A DNA stretch of 64,000 nt, from assembly GCF_001955655.1 (NCBI RefSeq), contig NZ_MSPW01000007.1:124001-188000 (forward strand). The letters are read 5' to 3'. Positions 36,417-48,697 of the stretch are shown in pieces; position 1 is the first letter of the stretch, and each line of letters opens with the position of its first letter. Source of the DNA: Viridibacillus arenosi. Lineage in GTDB: Bacteria > Bacillota > Bacilli > Bacillales_A > Planococcaceae. Below the pieces are notes generated by a model, which made no database searches, was not told the origin of the DNA, and saw only the letters and a list, made by a program, of their open reading frames with translations. A program made the position numbers and the translations under genes.

Positions 36417-39400
36417 TTGACAGGTCAACTAGTTCAGTACGGACAACACCGCCAGCGTAGAAGCTTTGCGCGTATTAATGAGGTGCTGGAACTTCCGAAT
36501 CTAATTGAGATTCAAACCGCATCTAACGAGTGGTTTCTTGAAGAAGGTTTACGTGAAATGTTCCGCGATATTTCACCGATTGAAGACTTTACAGGGAATC
36601 TTTCACTTGAATTCGTCGACTACAGTCTCGGAGAACCGAAATATGATGTCGATGAATGTAAAGAACGCGATGTTACTTACGCTGCACCATTACGTGTAAA
36701 AGTACGTTTGCACAACAAAGAAACAGACGAAGTGAAAGAACAGGAAGTATTTATGGGTGATTTCCCACTAATGACTGAAACTGGCACTTTCGTTATCAAC
36801 GGCGCAGAACGCGTTATCGTTTCACAATTAGTTAGATCACCAAGTGTATACTATCACGATAAAACAGATAAAAACGGTAAAAAAGGCTTCGGCGCAACAG
36901 TTATTCCTAACCGTGGAGCATGGTTAGAGTACGAAACAGACGCAAAAGATGTTGTCTATGTTCGTATCGACCGTACACGTAAATTACCTGTAACAGTACT
37001 TTTACGTGCATTAGGTTTTGCTTCAGACCAAGAAATCATCGAGCTTATCGGTGATAATGAATATTTACGTAATACATTAGAAAAAGATAACACTGAAAGT
37101 ACTGAGAAAGCGTTGTTAGAAATTTATGAACGTCTACGCCCAGGTGAACCACCTACAGTAGAAAGCGCTAAAAATCTCTTGTACTCACGTTTCTTTGACC
37201 CAAAACGCTATGATTTAGCTAATGTTGGTCGTTATAAAATGAACAAAAAGCTTGATATTAAAAATCGCTTATTCAATCAAACAGTGGCAGAAACACTAGT
37301 TGATCCTGAAACAGGGGAAATTTTAGTTGAAGCTGGAACTTTAATCGATCGTCGTGTACTAGATCGCTTAATTCCACATTTAGAAAAGGGCATTGGTTTC
37401 CAAACGATGTCTAAAGTTGCAGGCGTTTTAGAGGGCGACGTTTTAATTCAAGAAATTAAAATCTATGCACCTAATGACGAAGCGCAAAAAGAAATTAAAG
37501 TAATCAGTAATGCGTACGTAGAAGAAGAAGTGAAACATATCACTCCTGCTGACGTAATTGCATCTGTATCTTACTTCTTCAACTTACTATATGGTGTTGG
37601 TAACACAGATGATATAGATCATTTAGGTAATCGTCGCTTACGTTCTGTAGGTGAATTATTACAAAATCAATTCCGTATCGGTTTATCTCGTATGGAACGT
37701 GTTGTACGTGAACGTATGTCGATTAACGATACACAATCTATTGTTCCACAACAATTAATCAATATTCGTCCAGTAATTGCTTCTATCAAGGAATTCTTTG
37801 GTAGTTCCCAATTATCTCAATTCATGGACCAAACAAACCCGTTAGCTGAATTAACGCACAAACGTCGTCTATCAGCTTTAGGACCTGGTGGTTTAACTCG
37901 TGAACGTGCTGGTTTCGAAGTACGTGACGTTCACTACTCGCACTATGGTCGTATGTGTCCAATTGAGACTCCTGAGGGTCCGAACATTGGTTTAATAAAC
38001 TCACTTTCAAGTTTCGCGAAAGTGAATAAATTTGGCTTCATCGAAACACCTTACCGTCGCGTTGATCCTGAAACAAGCCGAGTTACTGGCCATATCGATT
38101 ATTTAACTGCAGACGAAGAAGACAACTACGTAGTAGCACAAGCGAATTCAATCTTAAATCCAGATGGTTCATTTGCTAAAGAAGAAGTTGTAGGTCGTTT
38201 CCGTGGTGATAACACTATATTCAAACGTGAAAACGTTGACTACATGGACGTATCACCAAAACAAGTTGTTTCTGCTGCGACAGCATGTATTCCTTTCTTA
38301 GAAAACGATGACTCTAACCGTGCTCTAATGGGAGCGAACATGCAACGTCAAGCTGTTCCATTATTAAATCCAGAAGCGCCATTCGTTGGTACTGGTATGG
38401 AACACGTAGATGCACGTGATTCTGGTGCTGCAGTAGTTGCAAAATACCCAGGTATTGTTGAACATGTTGAAGCTCGCTCTATTCACATCCGTCGTATTGA
38501 AGAAATCGACGGTAAAGAAGTAAAAGGCGACTTAACTAAATATAAATTACAGAAATTCATTCGTTCTAACCAAGGTACAAGTTATAACCAACGTCCAATT
38601 GTTAAAGTTGGCGACCGCGTAAATCCACGTGATATTCTTGCTGATGGTCCTTCAATGGAATGTGGCGAGCTAGCACTTGGCCGTAACGTAGTAGTTGGCT
38701 TCATGACTTGGAACGGTTATAACTATGAAGATGCTGTAATCATGAGTGAACGTCTTGTTAAAGATGACGTATATACATCTGTTCATATTGAAGAATATGA
38801 ATCAGAAGCTCGTGATACTAAATTAGGACCTGAAGAAATCACTCGTGATATTCCGAATGTTGGTGAAGAAGCATTACGCAATCTTGACGAACGTGGAATT
38901 ATCCGTATTGGTGCTGAAGTTCATGACGGAGATATCCTTGTAGGTAAAGTAACTCCTAAAGGTGTAACTGAATTGACAGCTGAAGAACGCTTATTACATG
39001 CAATCTTCGGTGAAAAAGCACGTGAAGTACGTGATACATCACTACGTGTTCCTCATGGTGCAGGCGGTATTGTTCTTGATGTTAAAGTCTTCAATCGTGA
39101 AGATGGCGACGAATTACCTCCAGGCGTTAACCAACTTGTACGCGCATATATCGTTCAAAAACGTAAAATTCGCGTAGGGGATAAAATGGCCGGACGTCAC
39201 GGTAACAAGGGTGTAATTTCTCGTATTCTTCCAGAAGAAGATATGCCATTCCTTCCAGACGGCACACCAATTGATATCATGTTAAACCCACTTGGTGTAC
39301 CATCACGTATGAACATCGGTCAAGTATTAGAGCTACATTTAGGTATGGCAGCTCGCTACTTAGGCGTTCACATGGCAACACCAGTATTTGATGGTGCCAA

Positions 39401-39971
39401 CGAAGAAGATGTTTGGGAAACAATGGAAGAAGCGGGTATGAACCGCGATGGTAAAACAATTCTTTATGATGGACGTTCAGGTGAACCTTTTGATAACCGA
39501 GTTTCTGTTGGTGTCATGTACATGATCAAACTTGCTCACATGGTTGATGATAAACTTCACGCACGTTCAACAGGACCATACTCATTAGTAACGCAACAAC
39601 CATTGGGTGGTAAAGCTCAATTCGGTGGACAACGTTTCGGTGAGATGGAAGTTTGGGCTCTTGAGGCTTATGGCGCTGCTTATACTCTTCAAGAAATCTT
39701 GACAGTTAAATCCGATGACGTTGTAGGTCGTGTGAAAACATACGAAGCAATTGTTAAAGGTGAAAGTGTTCCAGAACCAGGCGTACCTGAATCATTTAAA
39801 GTATTAATTAAAGAACTTCAAAGTTTAGGTTTAGATGTGAAAATGCTAACAATTGACGACGAAGAAATTGAGCTTCGTGACATGGATGAAGATGAAGACC
39901 TTCAACCAGCAGACGCGCTTAATATCTTACCGAGCGCTGATGAAGAAGCACCAGTAGGATCTGTTGAATAA
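36417..39971 (+). CDS. rpoB: RNA polymerase beta subunit
   Basis: An 1184-residue core RNA polymerase subunit. The rifampicin-binding cluster reads [13 protein letters not shown] and [13 protein letters not shown], i.e. wild type at the usual resistance positions. The active-centre segments [24 protein letters not shown] and [27 protein letters not shown] are intact. TTG 36417 lies 5-6 bases after GAGGGGTGA and gives MTGQLVQYG as in B. subtilis; the in-frame GTG at 36408 overlaps that site. A C-terminal acidic tail follows residue about 1140. Confidence 0.98.
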   Translation: MTGQLVQYGQHRQRRSFARINEVLELPNLIEIQTASNEWFLEEGLREMFRDISPIEDFTGNLSLEFVDYSLGEPKYDVDECKERDVTYAAPLRVKVRLHNKETDEVKEQEVFMGDFPLMTETGTFVINGAERVIVSQLVRSPSVYYHDKTDKNGKKGFGATVIPNRGAWLEYETDAKDVVYVRIDRTRKLPVTVLLRALGFASDQEIIELIGDNEYLRNTLEKDNTESTEKALLEIYERLRPGEPPTVESAKNLLYSRFFDPKRYDLANVGRYKMNKKLDIKNRLFNQTVAETLVDPETGEILVEAGTLIDRRVLDRLIPHLEKGIGFQTMSKVAGVLEGDVLIQEIKIYAPNDEAQKEIKVISNAYVEEEVKHITPADVIASVSYFFNLLYGVGNTDDIDHLGNRRLRSVGELLQNQFRIGLSRMERVVRERMSINDTQSIVPQQLINIRPVIASIKEFFGSSQLSQFMDQTNPLAELTHKRRLSALGPGGLTRERAGFEVRDVHYSHYGRMCPIETPEGPNIGLINSLSSFAKVNKFGFIETPYRRVDPETSRVTGHIDYLTADEEDNYVVAQANSILNPDGSFAKEEVVGRFRGDNTIFKRENVDYMDVSPKQVVSAATACIPFLENDDSNRALMGANMQRQAVPLLNPEAPFVGTGMEHVDARDSGAAVVAKYPGIVEHVEARSIHIRRIEEIDGKEVKGDLTKYKLQKFIRSNQGTSYNQRPIVKVGDRVNPRDILADGPSMECGELALGRNVVVGFMTWNGYNYEDAVIMSERLVKDDVYTSVHIEEYESEARDTKLGPEEITRDIPNVGEEALRNLDERGIIRIGAEVHDGDILVGKVTPKGVTELTAEERLLHAIFGEKAREVRDTSLRVPHGAGGIVLDVKVFNREDGDELPPGVNQLVRAYIVQKRKIRVGDKMAGRHGNKGVISRILPEEDMPFLPDGTPIDIMLNPLGVPSRMNIGQVLELHLGMAARYLGVHMATPVFDGANEEDVWETMEEAGMNRDGKTILYDGRSGEPFDNRVSVGVMYMIKLAHMVDDKLHARSTGPYSLVTQQPLGGKAQFGGQRFGEMEVWALEAYGAAYTLQEILTVKSDDVVGRVKTYEAIVKGESVPEPGVPESFKVLIKELQSLGLDVKMLTIDDEEIELRDMDEDEDLQPADALNILPSADEEAPVGSVE

Positions 39972-39997
39972 TTGTAAATAACAAATAATTGAATGGC

Positions 39998-40021
39998 GGG
40001 CAGGTCCATTAGGGCTTGTCC
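39998..40021 (+). other. RNA hairpin between rpoB and rpoC
   Basis: GGGCAGGTCC, loop ATTA, GGGCTTGTCC: ten consecutive pairs with three G-U wobbles and no T-run. Likely an mRNA processing or stability element in the 130-base gap. Confidence 0.5.
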
Positions 40022-40101
40022 AGCTTTCCAATTATCATTAAATCAATCGTCGAGCTAAGAATAAAGTCGAAAAGACTTCATACTAAAGGGAGGTAGGCTC
40101 C

Positions 40102-43100
40102 TTGATAGACGTTAATAATTTTGAGTATATGAAAATTGGTTTAGCTTCACCTGATAAAATCCGCTCATGGTCTTATGGAGAAGTAAAAAAACCAGAAACT
40201 ATTAACTATCGTACACTCAAACCAGAAAAAGATGGTTTGTTCTGTGAACGAATTTTCGGACCTACAAAGGACTGGGAATGTCACTGCGGTAAGTACAAAC
40301 GTGTACGCTATAAAGGTGTAGTTTGTGATCGTTGTGGAGTTGAAGTAACACGTGCAAAAGTACGTCGTGAGCGCATGGGTCATATTGAATTAGCTGCTCC
40401 AGTCTCACACATTTGGTATTTCAAAGGAATTCCAAGCCGTATGGGGCTTATTTTAGATATGTCTCCACGTGCATTAGAAGAAGTAATCTACTTCGCTTCT
40501 TATGTTGTAGTAGAGCCTGGCGATACTGCACTTGAGAAAAAACAATTGCTTTCAGAAAAAGAATATCGCGCGTATCGTGAAAAATACGGCAATACATTCC
40601 AAGCTGCAATGGGCGCTGAAGCAATTAAACGTCTTTTACAAGAAATCGATCTTGATAAAGAAACAGAATCTTTAAAAGAAGAACTTAAAACTGCACAAGG
40701 TCAACGCCGTACTCGTGCAATTAAACGTTTAGAAGTTGTTGAGTCATTCCGTCATTCTGGTAACCGTCCAGATTGGATGATTTTAGACGTACTACCTGTT
40801 ATTCCACCAGAGCTTCGTCCAATGGTGCAATTAGATGGTGGCCGTTTTGCAACAAGTGACTTGAATGACTTATATCGTCGAGTTATTAACCGTAACAACC
40901 GTTTAAAACGTCTTCTTGATCTTGGAGCACCTGGTATTATCGTTCAAAACGAAAAACGTATGCTTCAAGAAGCGGTAGATGCTTTAATCGATAATGGTCG
41001 TCGTGGCCGTCCAGTAACTGGTCCAGGTAACCGTCCATTAAAATCTCTTTCTCATATGTTAAAAGGTAAACAAGGTCGTTTCCGTCAAAACTTACTTGGT
41101 AAACGTGTTGACTATTCAGGTCGTTCTGTAATCGTTGTAGGACCTAGCTTGAAAATGTATCAATGCGGTTTACCGAAAGAAATGGCAATCGAATTGTTTA
41201 AACCTTTCGTTATGAAAGAACTTGTTGAGCGCGGTCTTGCGCACAATATTAAATCGGCAAAACGTAAAATTGAACGTATGCACTACGAAGTATGGGATGT
41301 TTTAGAAGACATCATCCGTGAACACCCAGTATTACTTAACCGTGCACCGACTCTTCACAGACTTGGTATTCAAGCTTTCGAACCGACTTTAGTTGAAGGG
41401 AAAGCAATCCGTCTGCACCCATTAGTATGTACAGCATATAACGCTGACTTTGATGGTGACCAAATGGCGGTCCATGTTCCTCTATCAGCAGAAGCACAAG
41501 CGGAAGCACGTTTATTAATGCTTGCAGCTCAAAATATCTTGAACCCTAAAGATGGTAAGCCAGTTGTTACACCATCTCAAGATATGGTACTAGGTAACTA
41601 CTATCTAACTCTTGAACGTAAAGGGGCTCGAGGCGAAGGCGCTGTATTCTATGGTCCTGAAGAATTAATGGTTGCTTATGAAAACCATGAAGTCCACTTG
41701 CATACACGTATCGCTATTAAAGCTTCATCATTGAATAATCAAACATTTACGGAAGAACAAAATAGCAAGTTGTTATTAACTTCAGTTGGTAAGGTAATAT
41801 TTAATGAAATTTTACCGGAATCATTCCCGTACATTAATGAACCAACGATTACTAACTTGCAAGTTGAAACACCAGCTAAATATTTTGTTCCTACAAATAC
41901 TGATGTTAAAAAATATTTATCAGAAGTTGATCCAGTTAAACCATTTACGAAGAGCTATTTAGGTAAAGTTATTGCTGAAGTATTTGCTAACTTCCACATT
42001 ACTGAAACTTCTAAAATGCTTGACCGTCTTAAAGATCTTGGATTCAAATATGCAACTAGAGCTGGTATTACAATCGGGATCTCAGATATCCTAGTATTAC
42101 CAGACAAACAAGAGATTCTTGAAGAAGCTCAAGAAAAAGTTGATAAAGTATTGAAACAGTTCCGTCGTGGTTTAATTACAGAAGAAGAACGTTACGATCG
42201 TGTAATCTCTTATTGGAGTGCAGCGAAAGACGTAATCCAAGAGAAACTTATGAAGTCATTAGATAGCTTTAACCCTATCTTCATGATGAGTGACTCTGGT
42301 GCCCGTGGTAATGCATCTAACTTTACTCAACTTGCTGGTATGCGTGGTCTGATGGCCAATCCAGCTGGTCGTATTATCGAACTTCCAATCAAGTCTTCAT
42401 TCCGTGAAGGTTTAACAGTATTGGAATACTTCATCTCTACACATGGTGCTCGTAAAGGTCTTACCGATACAGCACTTAAAACGGCCGATTCAGGTTATCT
42501 TACTCGTCGTCTAGTTGACGTAGCACAAGATGTTATTGTACGCGAAGATGACTGTGGTACTGACCGTGGTTTAACAATAGGTTCATTAAAAGAGGGTACA
42601 GAAGTAATCGAAGCTCTTGAAGAACGTATTCTTGGCCGTTATGTTAAGAAAACAATTCGTCATCCAGAAACAAATGAAGTTATGGTTGAAAGAAATGCAT
42701 TAGTAACACCAGAACTAGCTCGTAAAGTAATTGAAGCAGGAATTGAAGAAGTAACAATCCGCTCAGCATTTACATGTAACACTAAACATGGTGTATGTAA
42801 AAAATGTTACGGCATGAACTTAGCGACTGGTGATAAAGTTGAAGTCGGCGAAGCAGTTGGTATTATCGCAGCTCAATCTATCGGTGAGCCAGGTACACAG
42901 TTAACAATGCGTACTTTCCATACAGGTGGGGTAGCAAGTAGCGATATTACACAAGGTCTTCCACGTATCCAAGAGATTTTCGAAGCGCGTAACCCTAAAG
43001 GTCAAGCGGTTATTACGGAAATCGCAGGTACTGTAGTTGACATTGACGAAATTCGTGAAGGTCAAAAAGAAATTACAATTCAAGGTACAGTAGAAACTCG

Positions 43101-43701
43101 TAAATATTTGGCTCCGTACAATGGTCGTATTATAGTACAAGTTAACGATCAAGTTCACCACGGACAAACGCTTACTGAAGGTTCTATCGATCCAAAAGAA
43201 TTGATTAAAGTAACTGATGTAGCAACAGTTCAAGAATACTTATTGAAAGAAGTTCAAAAAGTATATCGTATGCAAGGTGTAGAAATTGGAGACAAACATA
43301 TCGAAGTAATGGTTCGCCAAATGCTTCGTAAAGTGCGTGTAATTGAAGCTGGTGAAACAGATGTTCTTCCAGGCTCGTTACTTGATATTCACCAATTCTC
43401 TGAAGCCAATGCAGAGGCGTTGTTAAATGGGAAACTTCCAGCAACATGTCGTCCTCTTATCCTTGGTATCACTAAAGCTTCTCTTGAAACTGAATCATTC
43501 TTATCTGCAGCATCATTCCAAGAAACAACTCGTGTGTTAACGGATGCAGCTATTAAAGGTAAGCGTGATGAACTTCTAGGACTGAAAGAAAATGTAATCC
43601 TAGGTAAACTTGTTCCTGCTGGTACAGGTATGCAACGTTATCGCCAAATCAAAATTGAGGACAGCGAAATTGAAGATGCTGAACCAGCGTTTGCTGATTA
43701 A
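40102..43701 (+). CDS. rpoC: RNA polymerase beta' subunit
   Basis: A 1199-residue subunit. N-terminal zinc finger [20 protein letters not shown], the magnesium-chelating [12 protein letters not shown], the bridge-helix/trigger-loop region ([24 protein letters not shown]) and the second zinc site (CGTDRG with [13 protein letters not shown]). TTG start 7 bases after GGGAGGTAG. Co-transcribed with rpoB and closed by a strong terminator. Confidence 0.98.
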   Translation: MIDVNNFEYMKIGLASPDKIRSWSYGEVKKPETINYRTLKPEKDGLFCERIFGPTKDWECHCGKYKRVRYKGVVCDRCGVEVTRAKVRRERMGHIELAAPVSHIWYFKGIPSRMGLILDMSPRALEEVIYFASYVVVEPGDTALEKKQLLSEKEYRAYREKYGNTFQAAMGAEAIKRLLQEIDLDKETESLKEELKTAQGQRRTRAIKRLEVVESFRHSGNRPDWMILDVLPVIPPELRPMVQLDGGRFATSDLNDLYRRVINRNNRLKRLLDLGAPGIIVQNEKRMLQEAVDALIDNGRRGRPVTGPGNRPLKSLSHMLKGKQGRFRQNLLGKRVDYSGRSVIVVGPSLKMYQCGLPKEMAIELFKPFVMKELVERGLAHNIKSAKRKIERMHYEVWDVLEDIIREHPVLLNRAPTLHRLGIQAFEPTLVEGKAIRLHPLVCTAYNADFDGDQMAVHVPLSAEAQAEARLLMLAAQNILNPKDGKPVVTPSQDMVLGNYYLTLERKGARGEGAVFYGPEELMVAYENHEVHLHTRIAIKASSLNNQTFTEEQNSKLLLTSVGKVIFNEILPESFPYINEPTITNLQVETPAKYFVPTNTDVKKYLSEVDPVKPFTKSYLGKVIAEVFANFHITETSKMLDRLKDLGFKYATRAGITIGISDILVLPDKQEILEEAQEKVDKVLKQFRRGLITEEERYDRVISYWSAAKDVIQEKLMKSLDSFNPIFMMSDSGARGNASNFTQLAGMRGLMANPAGRIIELPIKSSFREGLTVLEYFISTHGARKGLTDTALKTADSGYLTRRLVDVAQDVIVREDDCGTDRGLTIGSLKEGTEVIEALEERILGRYVKKTIRHPETNEVMVERNALVTPELARKVIEAGIEEVTIRSAFTCNTKHGVCKKCYGMNLATGDKVEVGEAVGIIAAQSIGEPGTQLTMRTFHTGGVASSDITQGLPRIQEIFEARNPKGQAVITEIAGTVVDIDEIREGQKEITIQGTVETRKYLAPYNGRIIVQVNDQVHHGQTLTEGSIDPKELIKVTDVATVQEYLLKEVQKVYRMQGVEIGDKHIEVMVRQMLRKVRVIEAGETDVLPGSLLDIHQFSEANAEALLNGKLPATCRPLILGITKASLETESFLSAASFQETTRVLTDAAIKGKRDELLGLKENVILGKLVPAGTGMQRYRQIKIEDSEIEDAEPAFAD

Positions 43702-43708
43702 TAAAATG

Positions 43709-43749
43709 ATCCGGGAAGAAGCGTTTTTCGCTTCTTCTCGGAATTTTTA
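43709..43749 (+). terminator. Intrinsic terminator after rpoC
   Basis: CCG with GAAGAAGCG, loop TTTTT, CGCTTCTTC with CGG, then AATTTTT. It ends the rpoBC transcript. Confidence 0.92.
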
Positions 43750-43758
43750 TGATTTTAA

Positions 43759-43787
43759 TTGACAATAAATACTTTGAATGATAATAT
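43759..43787 (+). promoter_or_regulatory. Promoter of the rplGB-rpsL (str) operon
   Basis: TTGACA (43759-43764), 17-base spacer, TAATAT (43782-43787); an overlapping GATAAT at 43780 is an alternative -10. Confidence 0.7.
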
Positions 43788-43833
43788 ATTTTAGGTTGAT
43801 AGTTGATTGTCTATCATTTCGGAGGATATGCAA

Positions 43834-44082
43834 ATGTCTTATGAAAAAGTCAAAAAGGCTAAAAAAACAATCATCGGTACTAAGCAAGCAGTAAAAGCAA
43901 TATATACTGGTCATGTTACTGAAATTTTCGTTGCTCTAAATGCAGATGATCGAATTACCACGCATGCGGTGCAATTAGCACAAAAAAATGGTATTCCCAT
44001 TGTATTTGTAGACTCGAAAAAAGAACTTGGTAGAGCCTGCGGAATTCAAGTAGGTGCTGCAGTTGTTGCAATTACTGAATGA
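43834..44082 (+). CDS. rplGB: L7Ae-family RNA-binding protein (YbxF)
   Basis: An 82-residue L7Ae/L30e-fold protein that binds kink-turn RNA; same length and start (MSY-x-KV) as B. subtilis YbxF. KKLGRACGI-like sequence (KELGRACGIQVGAAVVAI) is the family signature. ATG 43834 is 8 bases after GGAGG; ATG 43828 is too close. First gene of the str operon. Confidence 0.93.
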   Translation: MSYEKVKKAKKTIIGTKQAVKAIYTGHVTEIFVALNADDRITTHAVQLAQKNGIPIVFVDSKKELGRACGIQVGAAVVAITE

Positions 44083-44087
44083 TGGTT

Positions 44088-44116
44088 TTTGTGTATGATA
44101 CACAAAGACTTTGTTT
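44088..44116 (+). terminator. Weak terminator/attenuator before rpsL
   Basis: TTTGTGTAT and ATACACAAA form a near loop-less inverted repeat, with GACTTTG then six Ts. May modulate read-through from rplGB into rpsL. Confidence 0.45.
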
Positions 44117-44182
44117 TTTACCTAAAAATGAACCACCTGGATGTGTGGATTTAAACTGAAGATATGAAGGGAGGAAAAACCG

Positions 44183-44602
44183 ATGCCTACAATTAACCAA
44201 TTAGTACGTAAGCCTCGCCAATCCAAAAGTAAGAAATCAAACTCACCTGCGTTAAACAAAAGTTATAACAGCTTCCAAAAAGCTCTAACTGATGTTAACT
44301 CACCACAAAAACGCGGTGTTTGTACACGTGTTGGTACAATGACACCTAAAAAACCTAACTCAGCGTTACGTAAATACGCTCGTGTACGTTTAACAAACCA
44401 AATTGAGGTTAACGCTTATATTCCTGGTGAAGGCCACAACTTACAAGAACACAGTGTTGTACTTATTCGTGGAGGTCGTGTAAAAGATTTACCAGGTGTA
44501 CGTTATCACATCGTTCGTGGTGCGCTTGATACTGCTGCAGTATCTGGCCGTATGCAATCTCGTTCTCTATATGGTGCTAAAAGACCAAAAGAAAAAAAAT
44601 AA
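44183..44602 (+). CDS. rpsL: Ribosomal protein S12
   Basis: A 139-residue decoding-centre protein. Lys56 in [11 protein letters not shown] and Lys101 in GGRVKDLPG are present, so the positions tied to streptomycin resistance are wild type. ATG start after GGGAGGAAAA. Followed by rpsG 36 bases later. Confidence 0.98.
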   Translation: MPTINQLVRKPRQSKSKKSNSPALNKSYNSFQKALTDVNSPQKRGVCTRVGTMTPKKPNSALRKYARVRLTNQIEVNAYIPGEGHNLQEHSVVLIRGGRVKDLPGVRYHIVRGALDTAAVSGRMQSRSLYGAKRPKEKK

Positions 44603-44638
44603 ATAAAATTCAAGCTCTAATCGAAAGGAGGAAAACAC

Positions 44639-45109
44639 ATGCCTCGTAAAGGTCCTGTTTCCAAACGTGACGTGTTACCAGATCCAATTTATAATTCAAA
44701 ACTAGTAACTCGTTTAATTAATAAAATGATGGTAGATGGTAAAAGAGGTACTTCTCAAAAGATTTTATACGGTGCGTTCGAATTAGTTAAAGAACGTTCT
44801 GGTAACAATCCAATTGAAGTATTTGAAGCTGCATTAAACAACGTAATGCCAGTTCTTGAAGTTCGTGCTCGCCGTGTAGGTGGTACTAACTATCAAGTAC
44901 CAGTAGAAGTACGTCCAGAACGTCGTACAACTCTTGGTCTTCGTTACCTAGTAAACTACTCTCGTCTTCGTGGCGAAAAAACTATGGAAGAACGTCTAGC
45001 TAACGAAATTTTAGATGCTTCTAACAACACTGGTGCGTCAGTTAAAAAACGTGAAGATATGCACAAAATGGCAGAAGCAAATAAAGCATTTGCTCACTAC
45101 CGTTGGTAA
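44639..45109 (+). CDS. rpsG: Ribosomal protein S7
   Basis: A 156-residue protein that organises the 30S head. [21 protein letters not shown] start, the [12 protein letters not shown] loop and the [22 protein letters not shown] segment are characteristic. ATG start after GAAAGGAGGAAAA. Str operon, between rpsL and fusA. Confidence 0.98.
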   Translation: MPRKGPVSKRDVLPDPIYNSKLVTRLINKMMVDGKRGTSQKILYGAFELVKERSGNNPIEVFEAALNNVMPVLEVRARRVGGTNYQVPVEVRPERRTTLGLRYLVNYSRLRGEKTMEERLANEILDASNNTGASVKKREDMHKMAEANKAFAHYRW

Positions 45110-45151
45110 TATAAAATCGGCTTAACCCCAATATGGAAGGAGAAATTTCCT

Positions 45152-47230
45152 ATGAAACGCGAATTCTCACTTGAGAATACTCGTAATATTGGGATCATGG
45201 CTCACATTGATGCTGGTAAAACAACAACAACTGAGCGTATCCTTTATTACACTGGTAAGATTCACAAAATCGGTGAAACTCATGAAGGTGCTTCTCAAAT
45301 GGACTGGATGGAGCAAGAGCAAGAACGTGGTATTACAATCACTTCTGCAGCAACAACAGCCCAATGGGAAGGCCACCGTGTAAATATCATCGATACTCCT
45401 GGACACGTAGACTTCACTGTAGAAGTAGAACGTTCATTACGCGTACTTGACGGTGCTGTAACAGTACTTGATGCTCAATCTGGTGTTGAGCCTCAAACTG
45501 AAACTGTTTGGCGTCAAGCTACAACATATGGTGTTCCACGTATTGTATTCATTAACAAAATGGATAAAACAGGAGCGGATTTCTTATATTCTGTAGGAAC
45601 TCTTCATGAGCGTTTACAAGCAAACGCTCACCCTGTTCAATTACCAATCGGCGCTGAAGATCAGTTCTCTGCTATCATCGACTTAGTTGAAATGAAAGCT
45701 ACTTTCTACGGCGACGAAAAAGGTACAGCAGTAACTGAAGGAGAAATTCCTGAAGAACACCGCGAACTAGCTGAAGAATACCGTGAGAAATTAATCGATG
45801 CTGTTGCAAGTGTTGATGAAGAAATCATGGAAAAATATTTAGAAGGCGAAGAAATTACTGTTGCTGAACTTAAAGCGGCTATCCGTCGTGCTACGATCGC
45901 AGTAGAATTTTACCCAGTAATCTGTGGTACAGCATTCAAACACAAAGGCGTACGCCCTATGTTAAATGCAGTTATCGATTACTTACCATCTCCATTAGAT
46001 GTACCAGCAATCAAAGGTACAGATATTGATGGTGACGTGGAATTAGAACGTCATCCTTCTGATGAAGAGCCATTCTCAGCTCTTGCATTCAAAGTTATGA
46101 CTGACCCATTCGTAGGTAAATTAACTTTCTTCCGTGTGTACTCTGGAACATTAGATTCAGGTTCATACGTACAAAACTCTTCTAAAGGTAAACGTGAACG
46201 CGTAGGTCGTATCCTACAAATGCACGCTAACTCTCGTGAAGAAATCTCTAAAGTGTATGCTGGGGACATCGCAGCAGCAGTAGGTCTTAAAGATACTACT
46301 ACTGGTGATACTCTATGTGACGAGAAAAACCTAGTTATTCTTGAATCAATGGAATTCCCTGAGCCAGTAATCTCACTTTCTGTAGAACCAAAATCTAAAG
46401 CAGACCAAGATAAAATGGGTCAAGCTTTACAAAAACTACAAGAAGAAGATCCAACTTTCCGTGCTCACACTGACACTGAAACTGGTCAAACAATCATCTC
46501 TGGTATGGGTGAGCTTCACCTTGATATCTTAGTTGACCGTATGCGCCGTGAATTCAAAGTAGAAGCTAACGTAGGTGCTCCAATGGTATCTTACCGTGAA
46601 ACATTCCGTGGCTCTGCAAAAGTTCAAGGTAAATTCACTCGCCAATCTGGTGGTCGTGGACAATACGGAGATGTTACGATTGAGTTCTCTCCAAATGAAG
46701 AAGGTAAAGGCTTTGAATTCGAAAACGCTATCGTTGGTGGTGTAGTACCTCGTGAATACATTCCTGCAGTAGAACAGGGTCTTCGTGACTCTCTTGACCG
46801 CGGTGTAGTTGCTGGATACCCACTAATCGACATTAAAGCGAAATTAGTATTCGGTTCTTACCATGACGTTGACTCGAATGAGATGGCGTTCAAAATTGCT
46901 GCATCTATGGCTCTTAAAGAAGCTGCGAAACAATGTAACGCTGTTATCTTAGAACCAATGATGAAAGTTGAAGTTGTAATTCCAGAAGAATATCTTGGTG
47001 ATATCATGGGTAACATTACTGCTCGTCGCGGACGCGTTGAGGGTATGGATGCTCGCGGTAACTCTCAAGTAGTTCGTGCAATGGTTCCACTATCTGAAAT
47101 GTTCGGATATGCTACAACTTTACGTTCTGGTACACAAGGTCGCGGTGTATTCTCTATGACATTTGATCATTATGAAGAAGTGCCAAAATCAATTGCTGCC
47201 GAAATCATCAAAAAAAATAAAGGTGAATAA
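45152..47230 (+). CDS. fusA: Elongation factor G
   Basis: A 692-residue translocase GTPase. G1 [13 protein letters not shown], switch region [11 protein letters not shown]3 DTPGHVDF, G4 NKMDKTGAD, then domains II-V. Catalyses tRNA-mRNA translocation and, with RRF, ribosome recycling. ATG start after GAAGGAGAAA. The tuf gene follows after a 136-base gap with its own promoter. Confidence 0.98.
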   Translation: MKREFSLENTRNIGIMAHIDAGKTTTTERILYYTGKIHKIGETHEGASQMDWMEQEQERGITITSAATTAQWEGHRVNIIDTPGHVDFTVEVERSLRVLDGAVTVLDAQSGVEPQTETVWRQATTYGVPRIVFINKMDKTGADFLYSVGTLHERLQANAHPVQLPIGAEDQFSAIIDLVEMKATFYGDEKGTAVTEGEIPEEHRELAEEYREKLIDAVASVDEEIMEKYLEGEEITVAELKAAIRRATIAVEFYPVICGTAFKHKGVRPMLNAVIDYLPSPLDVPAIKGTDIDGDVELERHPSDEEPFSALAFKVMTDPFVGKLTFFRVYSGTLDSGSYVQNSSKGKRERVGRILQMHANSREEISKVYAGDIAAAVGLKDTTTGDTLCDEKNLVILESMEFPEPVISLSVEPKSKADQDKMGQALQKLQEEDPTFRAHTDTETGQTIISGMGELHLDILVDRMRREFKVEANVGAPMVSYRETFRGSAKVQGKFTRQSGGRGQYGDVTIEFSPNEEGKGFEFENAIVGGVVPREYIPAVEQGLRDSLDRGVVAGYPLIDIKAKLVFGSYHDVDSNEMAFKIAASMALKEAAKQCNAVILEPMMKVEVVIPEEYLGDIMGNITARRGRVEGMDARGNSQVVRAMVPLSEMFGYATTLRSGTQGRGVFSMTFDHYEEVPKSIAAEIIKKNKGE

Positions 47231-47238
47231 TTTCTAAG

Positions 47239-47267
47239 TTGAATTTTCACTCTAATTAAAGTATAAA
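47239..47267 (+). promoter_or_regulatory. Promoter of tuf
   Basis: TTGAAT (47239-47244), 17-base spacer, TATAAA (47262-47267). A palindrome (AGAGGATAGGG/CCCTATTCTCT, 47290-47311) follows in the leader. Confidence 0.7.
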
Positions 47268-47366
47268 TAACTTGTATGCTATATATGGAAGAGGATAGGG
47301 CCCTATTCTCTGAAATATATGACTATAAAACTAAAATTATAAACATTATTGAGGAGGCATTTTCTA

Positions 47367-48554
47367 ATGGCTAAAGAAAAATTTGACCGTTCTAAAACGC
47401 ATGCTAACATTGGTACAATCGGACACGTTGACCATGGTAAAACAACTTTAACTGCTGCAATCGCTACAGTTCTTTCTAAAAAAATGGGTGGAGAAGCTAA
47501 GTCATACGCTGATATCGACAACGCTCCAGAAGAAAAAGAACGTGGTATCACAATCAATACTTCTCACGTAGAATACGAAACTGATACTCGTCACTACGCT
47601 CACGTAGACTGCCCAGGACACGCCGATTATGTTAAAAACATGATCACTGGTGCTGCTCAAATGGATGGCGGTATCTTAGTAGTATCTGCTGCTGATGGTC
47701 CAATGCCACAAACTCGTGAACACATCCTTTTATCTCGTCAAGTAGGTGTTCCATACCTAGTAGTATTCATGAACAAATGTGATATGGTTGACGACGAAGA
47801 ACTACTTGAATTAGTAGAAATGGAAGTTCGTGACCTATTATCTGAATATGATTTCCCAGGCGATGATCTTCCTGTAATTAAAGGTTCTGCTCTTAAAGCT
47901 CTTGAAGGCGAAGCAGAATGGGAAGAAAAAATCGTTGAATTAATGGACGCTGTTGATTCTTATATCCCAACTCCAGAACGTCAAACTGACAAACCATTCA
48001 TGATGCCAGTAGAGGATGTATTCTCTATCACTGGTCGTGGTACAGTTGCAACTGGCCGTGTTGAACGTGGTCAAGTTAAAGTCGGCGACGTAGTAGACAT
48101 CGTTGGTATTGCTGAAGAAGCTAAACAAACAACTGTAACAGGTGTTGAAATGTTCCGTAAATTATTAGACTACGCTGAAGCTGGAGACAACATTGGTGCT
48201 CTTCTTCGTGGTGTAGCTCGTGAAGATATCCAACGTGGACAAGTACTTGCTAAACCAGGTTCAATCACTCCACACACAGACTTCAAAGCTGAAGTTTATG
48301 TTCTTTCTAAAGAAGAGGGTGGACGTCATACTCCATTCTTCTCAAACTACCGTCCTCAGTTCTACTTCCGTACAACTGACGTAACTGGTGTTTGTAATCT
48401 TCCTGAAGGCGTAGAAATGGTTATGCCTGGAGATAACATCGAAATGACTGTTTCTTTAATCTCTCCTATCGCTCTTGAAGAAGGTACTAAGTTCTCTATC
48501 CGTGAGGGTGGACGTACTGTAGGCGCTGGCGTTGTAGCTTCAATCACTAAGTAA
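47367..48554 (+). CDS. tuf: Elongation factor Tu
   Basis: A 395-residue GTPase that delivers aminoacyl-tRNA. G1 GHVDHGKT, effector [13 protein letters not shown]3 DCPGH, G4 NKCD, and C-terminal beta-barrels with [17 protein letters not shown] 47367 lies 9 bases after GAGGAGG; an earlier in-frame ATG would add six residues without a ribosome site. Closed by a strong terminator, unlike arrangements that run into rpsJ. Confidence 0.98.
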   Translation: MAKEKFDRSKTHANIGTIGHVDHGKTTLTAAIATVLSKKMGGEAKSYADIDNAPEEKERGITINTSHVEYETDTRHYAHVDCPGHADYVKNMITGAAQMDGGILVVSAADGPMPQTREHILLSRQVGVPYLVVFMNKCDMVDDEELLELVEMEVRDLLSEYDFPGDDLPVIKGSALKALEGEAEWEEKIVELMDAVDSYIPTPERQTDKPFMMPVEDVFSITGRGTVATGRVERGQVKVGDVVDIVGIAEEAKQTTVTGVEMFRKLLDYAEAGDNIGALLRGVAREDIQRGQVLAKPGSITPHTDFKAEVYVLSKEEGGRHTPFFSNYRPQFYFRTTDVTGVCNLPEGVEMVMPGDNIEMTVSLISPIALEEGTKFSIREGGRTVGAGVVASITK

Positions 48555-48571
48555 TTTCTATTACTTTTTTT

Positions 48572-48607
48572 AAAACCATCTCGTGACGACGAGATGGTTT
48601 TTTTGTT
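48572..48607 (+). terminator. Intrinsic terminator after tuf
   Basis: AAACCATCTCGT, loop GACG, ACGAGATGGTTT, then further Ts. Ends the str operon. Confidence 0.92.
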
Positions 48608-48619
48608 TATAAATTTATT

Positions 48620-48655
48620 AAAGTTTTCCCTTTTATTGGAGAAAACTTTTTTTAT
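48620..48655 (+). terminator. Second hairpin upstream of the response regulator
   Basis: AAAGTTTTC (48620-48628) and GAAAACTTT (48641-48649) with a 12-base loop and a following T-run. Either a second terminator insulating the Bce-type genes from tuf, or an operator. Confidence 0.55.
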
Positions 48656-48697
48656 TTGAGCTATTTCTTGTACAATATAGTAGGAGAGGGTGAATGT

